Part shown: positions 25,588 through 34,221 of the stretch, one piece after another | Position numbering within the stretch: position 1 is the first letter of the stretch | Layout: every line of letters starts with the position of its first letter | Assembly (NCBI GenBank): GCA_039680605.1 | Contig: JBDKTA010000039.1 | Location: 62,001 to 126,000 of the forward strand | DNA from: Planctomycetaceae bacterium | Lineage (GTDB): Bacteria > Planctomycetota > Phycisphaerae > SM23-33 | DNA: 64,000 bases | Direction: 5' to 3' | The notes under the pieces: generated by a model | Databases searched by the model: none | What the model saw: the letters and a program-made list of their open reading frames with translations, nothing else | Told to the model about the DNA's origin: nothing | Made by a program: the position numbers and the translations under genes

Positions 25588-27774
25588 TCAGGCCCTGGCA
25601 ATAGCATCGAAGCGGCAGGCTTTGAAGCATGCGCCGCAGCGAATGCACCGCTGCTGATCGATCTGGTGAACCTTTTTGGACGAACCGGTAATGCACGCCG
25701 CCGGGCACTTGCGGGCGCAGGCGGTGCATCCCACGCACTTGTCAACCACCACGGTGTACCGCAGCAGGGCTGCACATCGTCCCGCCGCGCAGTGCCGCTG
25801 GTGGATGTGTGCTTCGTACTCGTGGCGGAAATACTTGAGCGTGCTGAGCACCGGGTTGGGCGCCGCCCGCCCCAGGCCGCACAGCGAACTCTTGCGGATG
25901 AGCTTGCCCAACCGCTCGAGCTTTTCAAGGTCTTCGATCACGCCCTTGCCTTCAGTAATGCGCTCGACGATCTCAAGCATGCGCCGCGTGCCTTCGCGGC
26001 AGGGCGTGCATTTGCCGCACGATTCGTCTGCCGTGAAGCCCAGGAAAAACTTGGCGATGTCGACCATGCAGTCATCTTCGTCCATCACGATCATGCCGCC
26101 CGATCCCATGATCGAACCGAGCTTGCCCAGGGTGTCGAAGTCGACCGGCGTGTCGAGGAACTGTGCCGGAATACATCCGCCGGCGGGGCCGCCGGTCTGG
26201 ATGGCCTTGAGCTTCTTGCCGCCGGGCACGCCGCCGCCGACATCAAAGACGATCTGCCGCAGCGAGGTTCCCATCGGCACTTCGACCAGTCCGGTGTGGC
26301 TGACCTTGCCGGCCAGCGCGAAGACTTTCGTGCCGCCGCTGGCGGGCGTGCCCAGGGAGGCAAACCACTGCGGCCCGTACAGGAACACCACCGGCACGTT
26401 GGTGAACGTCTCGACGTTGTTGATGACGGTGGGCTTGCCCCACAGGCCTGCTTCGCTGGGGAAGGGCGGGCGCACTCGCGGCTGGCCGCGCAGGCCTTCG
26501 ATCGAGTGGATCAGGGCTGTCTCCTCGCCGCAGACGAACGCCCCGGCGCCCAGCCGAATCTCCAGGTCCAGGTCGTACCCGCTGCCGAGGATGTTCTTGC
26601 CCAGCAGCCCGTTCTTGCGGCACAGCTCGATGGCGTTCTCCAGGCGGCGGATGGCCATGGGGTATTCGGCCCGCACGTACAGGAAGCCTCGGTGGGCGCC
26701 GATGGCAAAACCGCCGATGATCATGCCCTCGATCACGCTGAAGGGATCGCCTTCAAGCATGCTGCGGTCCATGAACGCGCCCGGGTCGCCTTCGTCGGCA
26801 TTGCAGATGATGTAGCGAGTGGTCTCAGGGCTCCTGGACGCGTTGGCCCACTTGGTGCCTGTGGGGAAACCCGCTCCGCCGCGCCCACGAAGCTTCGCCT
26901 GGGAAACCTGCTCGATCGCCCACTGCGGATCGTTCCGCCCGAGCACTGCGGCGGCGGCCTCGAAACCCTTGACCGCCACGTATTCGTAAAGGTCTTCCGG
27001 GTCGATCAGGCCGCTGTTGCGCAGGGCGATGCGGCTCTGGCGATGGAAGAACGCCACGTCTCCGTAGAGTGCGAAAAACCGCTGGCTGATGGGCTGGTCG
27101 TGAACGACCAACTCCTGCACAACCTGCCCGCCGACAACCTGCTGGCGGATCACGCGCTCCAGGTCTGCCTCGCTGGCCAGACGGTAAATTGCCTGCCAGG
27201 GCCGCACCATCATGTGAACGGCGTTTCCCTCATGGTTCGCCGGGCACAGGCCAAAACAGTTGGCATGGACGATGCAGTAGTCTTGCTCGCTGACGCCGGC
27301 GGTCTTGAGCTTGGCGGCAAGCAGTTCCGGCAGGTCGGGCAGGACCTTGCGTCCGCAGCGGGCGCCGGAGCAGAAGAGGAACTCGAACTTCCGCAGCCCC
27401 GCGGTCTCGACGTCCAGAACTTCCTCCGTCAGCGGCTTGCCTGCCATGACGTGCTGAGTGAAGATGCGGTGGACTATCTCGCGATTCACCCGCTCGTACT
27501 TCACCGGAGCTTGGCCGGCCACCAGCAGCGAGACGATCGGCTCGCAACTGCATCGACCGGTGCAGCCGGTTCGGCGCAGGCGGATGTCCGAGCGTCCGGA
27601 GGCCTCAATGTGCTTGCGGAACTCGTCAAAGACTTCGTTGGCCCCGGCGGCGTCCTCGCAGGTGGCCGAGCCAACCTGGATTCGGATGAGGTTGCCACTA
27701 TCGCGCTGGGCGAGAATCCTGCGGGACTCCTCCACCAGGGCTTGATAGTGTATTGAAACCGACTGCTTAGGCAT
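25588..27774 (-). CDS. hydB: NADH-binding flavin subunit of [FeFe]-hydrogenase (HydB, NuoF-like), with two N-terminal thioredoxin-like domains
   Basis: A 728-residue subunit that binds FMN and NAD(H). N-terminal domain 1 has cysteines in GSATCEDAAGA and GCTGRCSCEP, the usual HydB thioredoxin-like [2Fe-2S] unit. A second such unit follows (FCSGARCGRKV with NCFGLCPANHEGNAV), which I believe most HydB proteins lack. The NuoF core is clear: LRGRGGAGFPTGTKW, CNADEGDPGAFMDR, the cluster motif SCGKCTPCREG, and two C-terminal [4Fe-4S] ferredoxin motifs (CVGCTACARKCP, CIRCGACFKAC). ATG 27774 has AAAGGAG upstream. First gene of the operon, behind the promoter at 27854-27882. Confidence 0.93.
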   Translation of the reverse strand: MPKQSVSIHYQALVEESRRILAQRDSGNLIRIQVGSATCEDAAGANEVFDEFRKHIEASGRSDIRLRRTGCTGRCSCEPIVSLLVAGQAPVKYERVNREIVHRIFTQHVMAGKPLTEEVLDVETAGLRKFEFLFCSGARCGRKVLPDLPELLAAKLKTAGVSEQDYCIVHANCFGLCPANHEGNAVHMMVRPWQAIYRLASEADLERVIRQQVVGGQVVQELVVHDQPISQRFFALYGDVAFFHRQSRIALRNSGLIDPEDLYEYVAVKGFEAAAAVLGRNDPQWAIEQVSQAKLRGRGGAGFPTGTKWANASRSPETTRYIICNADEGDPGAFMDRSMLEGDPFSVIEGMIIGGFAIGAHRGFLYVRAEYPMAIRRLENAIELCRKNGLLGKNILGSGYDLDLEIRLGAGAFVCGEETALIHSIEGLRGQPRVRPPFPSEAGLWGKPTVINNVETFTNVPVVFLYGPQWFASLGTPASGGTKVFALAGKVSHTGLVEVPMGTSLRQIVFDVGGGVPGGKKLKAIQTGGPAGGCIPAQFLDTPVDFDTLGKLGSIMGSGGMIVMDEDDCMVDIAKFFLGFTADESCGKCTPCREGTRRMLEIVERITEGKGVIEDLEKLERLGKLIRKSSLCGLGRAAPNPVLSTLKYFRHEYEAHIHQRHCAAGRCAALLRYTVVVDKCVGCTACARKCPAACITGSSKKVHQIDQQRCIRCGACFKACRFDAIARA

Positions 27775-27853
27775 GGACGTCAGGCGCTCCTTTATCGCAT
27801 CTCCGGTGTGTCTCGCCGAGCCGCTGAGGGGCTCGGCGATCGAGTGGATCATA

Positions 27854-27882
27854 TAGATAACCTACGAACATGCAGATGTCAA
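27854..27882 (-). promoter_or_regulatory. Predicted sigma-70-type promoter of the hydrogenase operon
   Basis: Read on the minus strand: TTGACA (27877-27882), an exact 17-bp spacer, then TATCTA (27854-27859). This is a near-consensus match and the best one I saw in the window. It places the transcript start near 27847, giving a leader of about 73 nt before hydB. Confidence 0.75.
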
Positions 27883-27890
27883 CCTGATAG

Positions 27891-27923
27891 TGTGAAAACT
27901 TTCACAGAGTGAAACATTTCACA
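27891..27923. promoter_or_regulatory. Two tandem palindromic operators upstream of the hydrogenase promoter
   Basis: Two palindromes, TGTGAAAACTTTCACA (27891-27906) and AGTGAAACATTTCACA (27908-27923), centre to centre 17 bp apart, lie just upstream of the -35 box. TGTGA-N6-TCACA fits the CRP/FNR-family core and also the Rex core (TTGTGA-N6-TCACAA). Rex responds to NADH/NAD+ and would make sense for an NAD-linked hydrogenase, but the position upstream of the -35 box would fit an activator too. Confidence 0.7.
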
Positions 27924-28030
27924 GGCAGCCCCATGGCGACGGGGCAGTGGCTGTCGCCACTTAGCTTAAGTGACCACAGACTTATGATTTACGATCGGTT
28001 TATCGGTATGTCCCTGCTCCTGGTTCCCTC

Positions 28031-28102
28031 TGCCATGGCGGCCGTTGTCCAGCCGCCATGTCGTCCAAGACATGGCGGGTGAGAAACGCCCGCCATGGCA
28101 CC
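28031..28102. repeat. REP-like palindromic element, TGCCATGGCGGC family
   Basis: Starts TGCCATGGCGGCCGTTGTCC and ends CGCCCGCCATGGCACC, so the ends are inverted, with an inner CCGCCATGTC/GACATGGCGG pair. It is a close relative of the element at 334-423. It sits in the 360-bp gap between the hydrogenase promoter region and the beta-helix gene; apart from it and the operators I see nothing else there. Confidence 0.7.
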
Positions 28103-28134
28103 AGGCTGCCGGTTCCCTTGTTCCCGGCTCCCGT

Positions 28135-30297
28135 CTACTTCTTCAGCGACTGCGGGCCCACTTTGCGCTGCAGGCCGATGCCCTTCTGGTCGATGGGCAC
28201 GAAGCCCATCTTCAGGGCGGGGGAGGTCTTCTTCAGGCGGAAGTCGCCCTTCTCCAGATCGACGAACTCGGGGTCGGCCGCGACGGAGTGGCTCTCGATG
28301 CCGTACTGGCGTTCCTCGTCCAGCAGGCGCTGGCCCCACTTGGCGTCGGCGGCGTTGAAGTAGAGGTTATAGTCTGCCCGCGTATCGCGCAGCCACACGT
28401 TCATGCGGTAGTAGGTCATGCCCTGGCCGATGGCCTTGTCTTTGCGAGACACGGCGTAGTAGATGTTCCGTTCGACCAGCGACCAGTTGATCGGGGCGCA
28501 CTCCAGCGAGAGCATGCCGCGCATTGGCGGCTGCACGGGCACGGCCATGATGTTGTTGACGACGTCGTTGACGCCCTTGATGGCGATGAAGCTGGCCAGC
28601 CCTCCGATGCGCCAGAGGATGTTGCCTTCGATGAGCGTGGCGTGCTGGTCGTCGTCGCAGCGGATGCCCTCGGCCATGTGGATGCTTTCGCAGTGGTGGA
28701 GGAAGTTGTTTCGCACCACGTTTCCGCCGCCGGCGCCGGAGATGTAGATGCAGTTGCCGTCCTCGAGTACTTCCATCACGTCGCGGATCTCGTTGCGTTC
28801 GATCTGGTTTCGGCGCGAGTGCATGAGCGGCTCGCGGTTGTGCCAGGTGTGCGGCTTGTCGCCCAGAAGAGCGGCGACTTCCTTAGTTCGCACGCTGCGC
28901 GAGCACTCGGCGACGCCGTTGGGGTCGGGGCAGATTCGCCCGCTGGCGACGATTCCGGTGTAAGGCATGTTGTGGATGAGGTTGTTGGCGATGACGTTCT
29001 CGCCGCTCTGCCAGGCGAAGATGCCGCTGCTGTGCCAGTACGTCTCGCCCACGTGGTGAATGTGATTGTTCACGACGGCGTTGCGCTTGTTGACGTCCTT
29101 GGTTCCCAGGCCGTAGCCCGCCAGCAGCACCCCCGCGCCGCCGACGTGCTCAATGACGCAGTCGGTCACCCGGTTGTCCATGCAGTGCAGGTCGAGGCGC
29201 ACGGCGGTTCCGCCGGAGGCGGTAAAGCGGCAGGCCTCGACGGCGCATTTCTCCACCCCGCGAAACCGCAGCATCGCCGAGGGGGCGTCGTACATTTCCC
29301 AGTCATGCTGCAGACCCCAACCGACGTGGTCCTTCGTCCAGGTGAACCGCTCACCGTGGGCGAAGGTGAGCCCGCGCAGGACGATCCCGCGCACGGGCGT
29401 GTCCTGCGGCGCGTCGACATCGATCTTGCCTTCGACGCGAACCAACTCCGTCAGACACGGAGCAAAGATGTTCTCAAGGTCTACGCGAGGCTCGGCTTTG
29501 GACTTGTCGTTTGGCGTTAGTTTCCCCGATTCCGCCCAGAGATAGACCTTCCTCGCCTTGGAGTCGACGACCCACGTCCGGGGTTTGTTCATGCCTTCAA
29601 AAACATTCTCGACGAAGACGCTCCCGCTCTGGAACTTTCCGAAGCGGGGTTTGGTCAGCGCATAGGTGCTCATGAACGCGGTGCGCACGATGTTCTTCTG
29701 GGTGTCGATCGACTCGACGGGCAGCACGTTCATCGTCCACGGGGCCGCCGGGACGATCGAGAACTCGACGTCGGCAATGTTCGCCCAGTTCTTCATCGCC
29801 CCGGGCGGGAAGGGCATCTGCGTGCGGGCGTCGGCCGTCTCGCCGGTCCATCCCGTCGACTCCACCGGCGGCGTGAAGCCTTCGCAGCGGGCACGCGGCA
29901 GGCGGGTCAGGCCGCAGAACAGCGTGTGGAACGTCCCCAGCCCCTGCGGCAGGTCGGCCTGGTACACCTTGCCGCGGGCCTTGGCGGGAAGGCCGGGCAA
30001 GTCGCCCTCGACCTTGCGCCATCCTGCGATGCGCACGCCGGCAGAGAGCACCGGCTCCTGCCCCGGAACGGCTGAGTAGACCACGCGCCCGCCGGCGGCG
30101 GAGTCTTCCAGACCAAAGACGACCGTCTGGCGAATCGGATACGTTCCGCCGGCGATCCAGACGGTGATGTCGCCTTTAGCGGGCTTCTTGAGCTTTCGCA
30201 CGGCGTCGCGGGCGGCCGCCAGCGTGGCCAGTGGTTTGCTTTTGGTTCCGGGATTGGAGTCGTTGCCTTGGGGTGAAACGAAAAGCTCGGTGGTCAT
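28135..30297 (-). CDS. Right-handed beta-helix protein, no signal peptide
   Basis: A 720-residue protein of the same family as 4229-6331: it opens with ELFVSPQGNDSNPGTKSKP, LATLAAARDAVRKLKK and has beta-helix coils with NN turns (IVANNLIHNMPYTGIVA-like patterns, MDNRVTDCVIEHVGGAGVLL). GH141-type hydrolases share this opening. Unlike its relative, no signal peptide precedes the conserved block at ATG 30297. The frame is open 82 codons further, but that overlaps the PHP gene and encodes no plausible leader. It lies 13 bp after the PHP-domain gene on the same strand, so the two form an operon. Confidence 0.78.
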   Translation of the reverse strand: MTTELFVSPQGNDSNPGTKSKPLATLAAARDAVRKLKKPAKGDITVWIAGGTYPIRQTVVFGLEDSAAGGRVVYSAVPGQEPVLSAGVRIAGWRKVEGDLPGLPAKARGKVYQADLPQGLGTFHTLFCGLTRLPRARCEGFTPPVESTGWTGETADARTQMPFPPGAMKNWANIADVEFSIVPAAPWTMNVLPVESIDTQKNIVRTAFMSTYALTKPRFGKFQSGSVFVENVFEGMNKPRTWVVDSKARKVYLWAESGKLTPNDKSKAEPRVDLENIFAPCLTELVRVEGKIDVDAPQDTPVRGIVLRGLTFAHGERFTWTKDHVGWGLQHDWEMYDAPSAMLRFRGVEKCAVEACRFTASGGTAVRLDLHCMDNRVTDCVIEHVGGAGVLLAGYGLGTKDVNKRNAVVNNHIHHVGETYWHSSGIFAWQSGENVIANNLIHNMPYTGIVASGRICPDPNGVAECSRSVRTKEVAALLGDKPHTWHNREPLMHSRRNQIERNEIRDVMEVLEDGNCIYISGAGGGNVVRNNFLHHCESIHMAEGIRCDDDQHATLIEGNILWRIGGLASFIAIKGVNDVVNNIMAVPVQPPMRGMLSLECAPINWSLVERNIYYAVSRKDKAIGQGMTYYRMNVWLRDTRADYNLYFNAADAKWGQRLLDEERQYGIESHSVAADPEFVDLEKGDFRLKKTSPALKMGFVPIDQKGIGLQRKVGPQSLKK

Positions 30298-30310
30298 GGG
30301 GTCCTCGGTG

Positions 30311-31246
30311 CTAGTTTGCGGGGTGGTGGGTCCACAGGTCGTCGCTGCGAAGGTCCAGGGCGGCAAGCAATCGCTCGGCGGGTACGCCCAGGGCGTGATC
30401 CCGAGGCCGCAGGCGGAACAGATCGCGATCAGACAGGCGCAGGCGGTCCAGCACCATCTCGATCGCAGAGAAATTCGTGTTGTAGGGATTGCCATGATGG
30501 TCGGTCCCTGCCGAGAGCGTGATCCCGCGGCTGCCCAGTTCAACCAGGTAGTCGAGGTACTGGTTGCGGAATGTTTCGCCGTGCGAGGGCGACAGGGCCC
30601 AGGGGCTGACCTCGACGGCCTTGCCGTTATCCAGGCAGGTGGCGGCGAACTCGTCGTGGTAATCCTCTGGAATGACGGAGAAGTCGTCCATCCACGGGCC
30701 CGGGACGAACGAGCCGTCGGGATAGTAGAAGTGATTATGCCACCACCACGGGTGGGCGATGATCCGCACCAGCGGGTGCTGCGCCAGGTACATGAGCTGG
30801 CGGTGGAAGAAGTCGATGATCGCCCGCGGCGTGGGCTCGATGCCCCGCGCCCAGTGTACGCCGCCGATGACGTACTCGATGCCCAGGATCGCCGCGTCGG
30901 CCTCGGTCAGGGCGATGGCCGGTTCGCTGACCGGTCCGTCCTGCCCGCGGCCGTAGATCGGCGGCTCGGCGTAGTTGCCCGCGTCGATCTGGTCGAGTTC
31001 CCAGCGTCGCATGCAGGTGACCTCGACGCCAAAATGCACGCGCGGCGAGGGATTGGCCGACAGGAACTCCAGGCGGCTGGCCGCCAGGTCCGGCAGGTTA
31101 TAGCGGCTGTGCAGATGGTCGGAGATGCCCATATCGGCGACGCCCTGCGCGGCCGCGGCGGCGAGGATATCGGCGATGGGGGAGCCCATCTGGTGGCATT
31201 CGCAGGAATGTCGGGAGTGTACGTGCCAGTCGGTGGTAATTTTCAT
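30311..31246 (-). CDS. PHP-domain metal-dependent phosphoesterase
   Basis: A 311-residue protein with the PHP-domain metal motifs: H8 and H10 (DWHVHSRHS), the DHLH block near residue 57, GVEVTC, AHPWWWH and the C-terminal SAGTDHHGNPYN. The PHP superfamily includes histidinol phosphatase and other phosphoesterases acting through a trinuclear metal site. No histidine operon genes are nearby and the neighbour is a beta-helix protein, so a role in sugar phosphate or polysaccharide metabolism is as likely. ATG 31246 gives a PHP-typical start. Confidence 0.85.
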   Translation of the reverse strand: MKITTDWHVHSRHSCECHQMGSPIADILAAAAAQGVADMGISDHLHSRYNLPDLAASRLEFLSANPSPRVHFGVEVTCMRRWELDQIDAGNYAEPPIYGRGQDGPVSEPAIALTEADAAILGIEYVIGGVHWARGIEPTPRAIIDFFHRQLMYLAQHPLVRIIAHPWWWHNHFYYPDGSFVPGPWMDDFSVIPEDYHDEFAATCLDNGKAVEVSPWALSPSHGETFRNQYLDYLVELGSRGITLSAGTDHHGNPYNTNFSAIEMVLDRLRLSDRDLFRLRPRDHALGVPAERLLAALDLRSDDLWTHHPAN

Positions 31247-31256
31247 AATAGACAAA

Positions 31257-31432
31257 ATCCGAGACGACAAAATCGAGATCCGAAACAAACAGACAAAGAA
31301 ACAAGGAACAAATCAAGAAGAAAGAACCGTCAAGGCATGGGTACCTGTACCGCAGTCAGTTCCTCCTTTGTGGTTCGCTCCTTGTTTCGAATTTCGTATT
31401 TGTCGTTTCGGATTTGTTCTCTATTTGCCTCT
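31257..31432. repeat. Pair of inverted low-complexity arms (AAACAAGGAACAAAT family)
   Basis: A purine-rich stretch at about 31257-31325 (CGAGACGACAAAATCGAG..., ACAAAGAAACAAGGAAC) faces a pyrimidine/T-rich stretch at about 31369-31432 (TTTGTGGTTCGCTCCTTGTT, TTGTCGTTTCGGATTTGTTC) that is roughly its reverse complement. The right arm reaches into the 3' end of the frameshifted HEAT gene. Same architecture as 20931-21095 and 54566-54763, different sequence. Confidence 0.6.
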
Positions 31433-32046
31433 GTGCTCGTAGTGATAACGCGTGATGACGGGCCCGGAAAGTCTCCAGAAGGCTTTGTAGTATTTGATGA
31501 GCCGCTCGCGCTGAATGGCCGGGTCGGAACTGGTCTGGCCGGGCTCGATCCCGCAAATGCGGGCCAGCGACTTGTGTACCTGTCGCACGACGACCGGCTC
31601 GGGGTCTTTCAGCGCGGTGATCAGGTCCGGAACGTGATCGCAATCCCAGGCCTCGCCGATGGCCTTGGCGGCGTCGGCGCGGGCCTCGGGGCTGGAGTCT
31701 TTTGCCAGCATGACCGCGGCCGGCCCCATTTCCTTGCCATTATGGACGAACCGCGTACGGCAGGGCGGTTGTCGCTGGCTCGCTCACGAAGCACCTGCAG
31801 GGCCAAGGGCGTCCGGACATTGGCCAGCGCTTTGACGGCGCGGCAAGAATCGAGCGTGTCGGCCGATTCGGCGACCTTCGCCAGACCCTCTACGTCATTG
31901 CGATCGGCCATGCGGGCGATTTCATCGTGACCGCCGCCCAGGCCAGTTCGAGAGATCCAGACCCCGCCGGCGACCAAAAGGACCAGTGCGATCCAGATCC
32001 AGGGTCTGCCAAACGCTCCGTGCATGCTCCAGTTCAATTCCAGCAT
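31421..32046 (-). pseudogene. Membrane-anchored HEAT-repeat protein, frameshifted copy
   Basis: The first part (start 32046 or 32025) encodes an N-terminal membrane helix (WIWIALVLLVAGGVWIS) and HEAT-like helices to about LRERASDNRPAVR. The rest (AVMLAKDSSPEARADAAKAI to RYHYEHRGK) is in another frame. The join lies near 31744-31760. The intact paralogue at 33556-34203 reads straight through the same order, so a single base gained or lost here explains the break. It is either a decaying gene or a sequencing error. It starts 1 bp after the prepilin gene stop at 32048. Confidence 0.7.
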
Positions 32047-32047
32047 C

Positions 32048-33475
32048 TTAAGGCAGCCAATACCGGGCTTCGGTGCCCGGGATCGTGGGATCGATCTCGG
32101 TAGGATTCATCATCTTGACGGTTCCGCTGCGCATCAGCACGTTGACGTTGCCGTTGTGGCGGGCGAAGCTGGGATTCGTGTCGGCCCAGTCTTCATCGTT
32201 GTTCTGGACGATCAGATGCTCGTAGTCAATCGCCATAATCTTGTCAGCGCCCAGCCCGGCCACGTCCACAAGGTGGGGATTGATGCCGTAGCTGATGGTC
32301 AGGCTGTTGGTGTCGCCGGGCGTTCCTTCGCCGCCCGTGCTGCCGGGGGTGCCGATCGACACCTTGGGATATCCTTCGCGATCCGGGGAGTTCCAGTTGG
32401 CGGTGGCAAACGCGGGGTTGGATGGGTCGCCGTAACCGTTGGGGATGACGACCACGTCGTCAGGCGTCAGATCGCCCTTCTTGACGAGATTGGGCTGGCC
32501 ATACATCATCTCCGTGAAGATGCGCACGCCGATGGACGTGGTGCCGTCATCCTTGTGCGTGATCCACAAGCCCACGTTCTGACACGGCGACTCGCCCTGG
32601 GGGCCGAAGTACTTGTAACCGGCGCGTCCGCCCCACCACCACGTCTGGCCGGTGCTCTGGTCGACGCCGGTGTCATAGTAGCCGCCGGTATTCTTGAAGC
32701 TTTGCCACACTCCGGCGGGGTCCGAGTCCGGAGGGATGACGCCCGATTCGGCATAGATCCAGTTGCAGTAGGGATTGCTGCCAGGATCATAGTTGAACTT
32801 GAAGCACCATTGCGGGGCGTTAGCGCCATAGCCCGAAGCGCCGAAAGTATCCAGCAGCATGGTCAGCGGATTTCCATAACGGTCCTTGATGATGGCGCCG
32901 TTGTATTCGCCGGCAGGAACCGTCAGCAACGACTCCCGCTCTGGATCATTGATCTTTCGGGCAAAGTAGCTTGTACCGTCAAGGGGGATGTAGACGTCCC
33001 GAAACGCCGTCTTCCACAGCACAACCGGGTCGGTCAGCCACGGCGCCCAGCCCGGAATGCCGTTGGTGATCCGTTGTCGATAGTCCCGCAAGAAGGTTCG
33101 CATCGCCTCTTCGGCCAGCGACGTGCCGCCCGACGGCGGCGTACCGCCGGAGGTGACCACGACGTTAGCGGCGCTCTCGGGGCACAGCAGGATGCTCTTG
33201 GCGTTGTCGGCGTCTTTGAGAACGACCTTGTACCAGTCCTTGGGATCGGCCAGCGTTGCGGCCACGCTCCTGTCCATGTCACGCAATTGCAGCGAGGGGC
33301 ACTGGCCGATGCGCATGAGATTGCTGCGGCAGACCGTCATGCGGGTGCGAGACAAGACTCCGCTCATGGTGGGAAACAGCAAAGTCACCAGAATGGCAAG
33401 AACCGCGACAACGACAAGCAACTCGGTGAGAGTCATTCCTCGATAGCGCAACTCAGCGGAGTTCATTTTCACCAT
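32048..33475 (-). CDS. Prepilin-type protein with degenerate H-X9-DG end (copy B)
   Basis: A 475-residue pseudopilin-like protein. The type IV prepilin peptidase site is YRG|MTLTELLVVVAVLAILV, where the glycine precedes a hydrophobic helix with a conserved glutamate. The C-terminal region has ARHNGNVNVLMRSG, the H-X9-DG motif of planctomycete prepilin-like proteins with DG changed to SG. ATG 33475 has AGGAG about eight bases upstream, and a TATAAT box lies near 33523-33528 on this strand. Paralogous to the 34222-35640 gene; each is followed by a HEAT gene, so the pair was duplicated in tandem. Confidence 0.88.
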   Translation of the reverse strand: MVKMNSAELRYRGMTLTELLVVVAVLAILVTLLFPTMSGVLSRTRMTVCRSNLMRIGQCPSLQLRDMDRSVAATLADPKDWYKVVLKDADNAKSILLCPESAANVVVTSGGTPPSGGTSLAEEAMRTFLRDYRQRITNGIPGWAPWLTDPVVLWKTAFRDVYIPLDGTSYFARKINDPERESLLTVPAGEYNGAIIKDRYGNPLTMLLDTFGASGYGANAPQWCFKFNYDPGSNPYCNWIYAESGVIPPDSDPAGVWQSFKNTGGYYDTGVDQSTGQTWWWGGRAGYKYFGPQGESPCQNVGLWITHKDDGTTSIGVRIFTEMMYGQPNLVKKGDLTPDDVVVIPNGYGDPSNPAFATANWNSPDREGYPKVSIGTPGSTGGEGTPGDTNSLTISYGINPHLVDVAGLGADKIMAIDYEHLIVQNNDEDWADTNPSFARHNGNVNVLMRSGTVKMMNPTEIDPTIPGTEARYWLP

Positions 33476-33555
33476 GGCGAATGCTCTCCTGTCCGTCTCA
33501 CGCCGGCCTGTCTTGACGATCTATTATATGAAATAGATCCAACGGGGCCCCTATT

Positions 33556-34203
33556 CTATTGCTTCTTGTCATCCCGGCCGAGGTAGTCGCCGTGGTAGCG
33601 TTTGAGGATGTCTCCGTAGACTTTCCAGCACCGGTCGTAGAATTTGACGGCCCTGGCACGGCGGGTGGCGAGGTCGGTGGCGGATTCGTATCCGGGTTCC
33701 ATCCCGCAGATGCGGGCGGCCGAGCGCTGGGCCTGGCGGAAGACCTCTTCATTGGAGTCTTTTTCCATGGCCGTGATCAGCTCGGGCATGCGTTTGAAGT
33801 CCCAGCTCTCGCCGATCGCCCGCGCCGCGACGGCGCGGACATCGGCTGATTCGTCATTGAGAAGCTTGTCGGTCAGCAGGGTACCATACTTGCGAGGGGC
33901 GGCCCGGGCCACCGCCAGGACTGCGTGCTGGCGGATGACCTGGCGCGGGTCGGCGGTAGCGGAGACGATGGGGGCGACGGCTTCGTGTTTGCCCATCGCG
34001 CTCAGGGCCTTGATGGCCCGGCAGGCATCGGTTTCGTTGCCGGCGGCGATAACGCGTGCCAGTCCGCTGATGTCCTGCGCGCGGCGCATCTGCTCGATGT
34101 CGTCGCTCTCGCGTGACATGGAGAAAGCCGCGGCTACTGCCGCAATCACCAGCGCACTCACGATCCAGAACCACGGTCGTTTCAGCACTGCCGCATCCTT
34201 CAT
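33556..34203 (-). CDS. Membrane-anchored HEAT-repeat protein (intact copy A)
   Basis: A 215-residue protein with one N-terminal transmembrane helix (FWIVSALVIAAVAAAFSM, residues about 12-29) and a soluble part of HEAT-like helical repeats: DACRAIKALSAMGKHEAVAP, VIRQHAVLAVARAAPRKYG, VRAVAARAIGESWDF. It follows the prepilin gene by 18 bp. The stable pairing of prepilin and HEAT protein in both copies suggests the HEAT part binds the pseudopilin or its assembly machinery at the inner membrane; this is inference. Confidence 0.8.
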   Translation of the reverse strand: MKDAAVLKRPWFWIVSALVIAAVAAAFSMSRESDDIEQMRRAQDISGLARVIAAGNETDACRAIKALSAMGKHEAVAPIVSATADPRQVIRQHAVLAVARAAPRKYGTLLTDKLLNDESADVRAVAARAIGESWDFKRMPELITAMEKDSNEEVFRQAQRSAARICGMEPGYESATDLATRRARAVKFYDRCWKVYGDILKRYHGDYLGRDDKKQ

Positions 34204-34221
34204 GCAAAACCGCGCCCCTGG

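Noticed and set aside
31421-32046. Two separate overlapping small genes (31621-32046 and 31421-31729).
   Set aside because: The intact paralogue at 33556-34203 shows the two frames are halves of one HEAT protein split by a frameshift.
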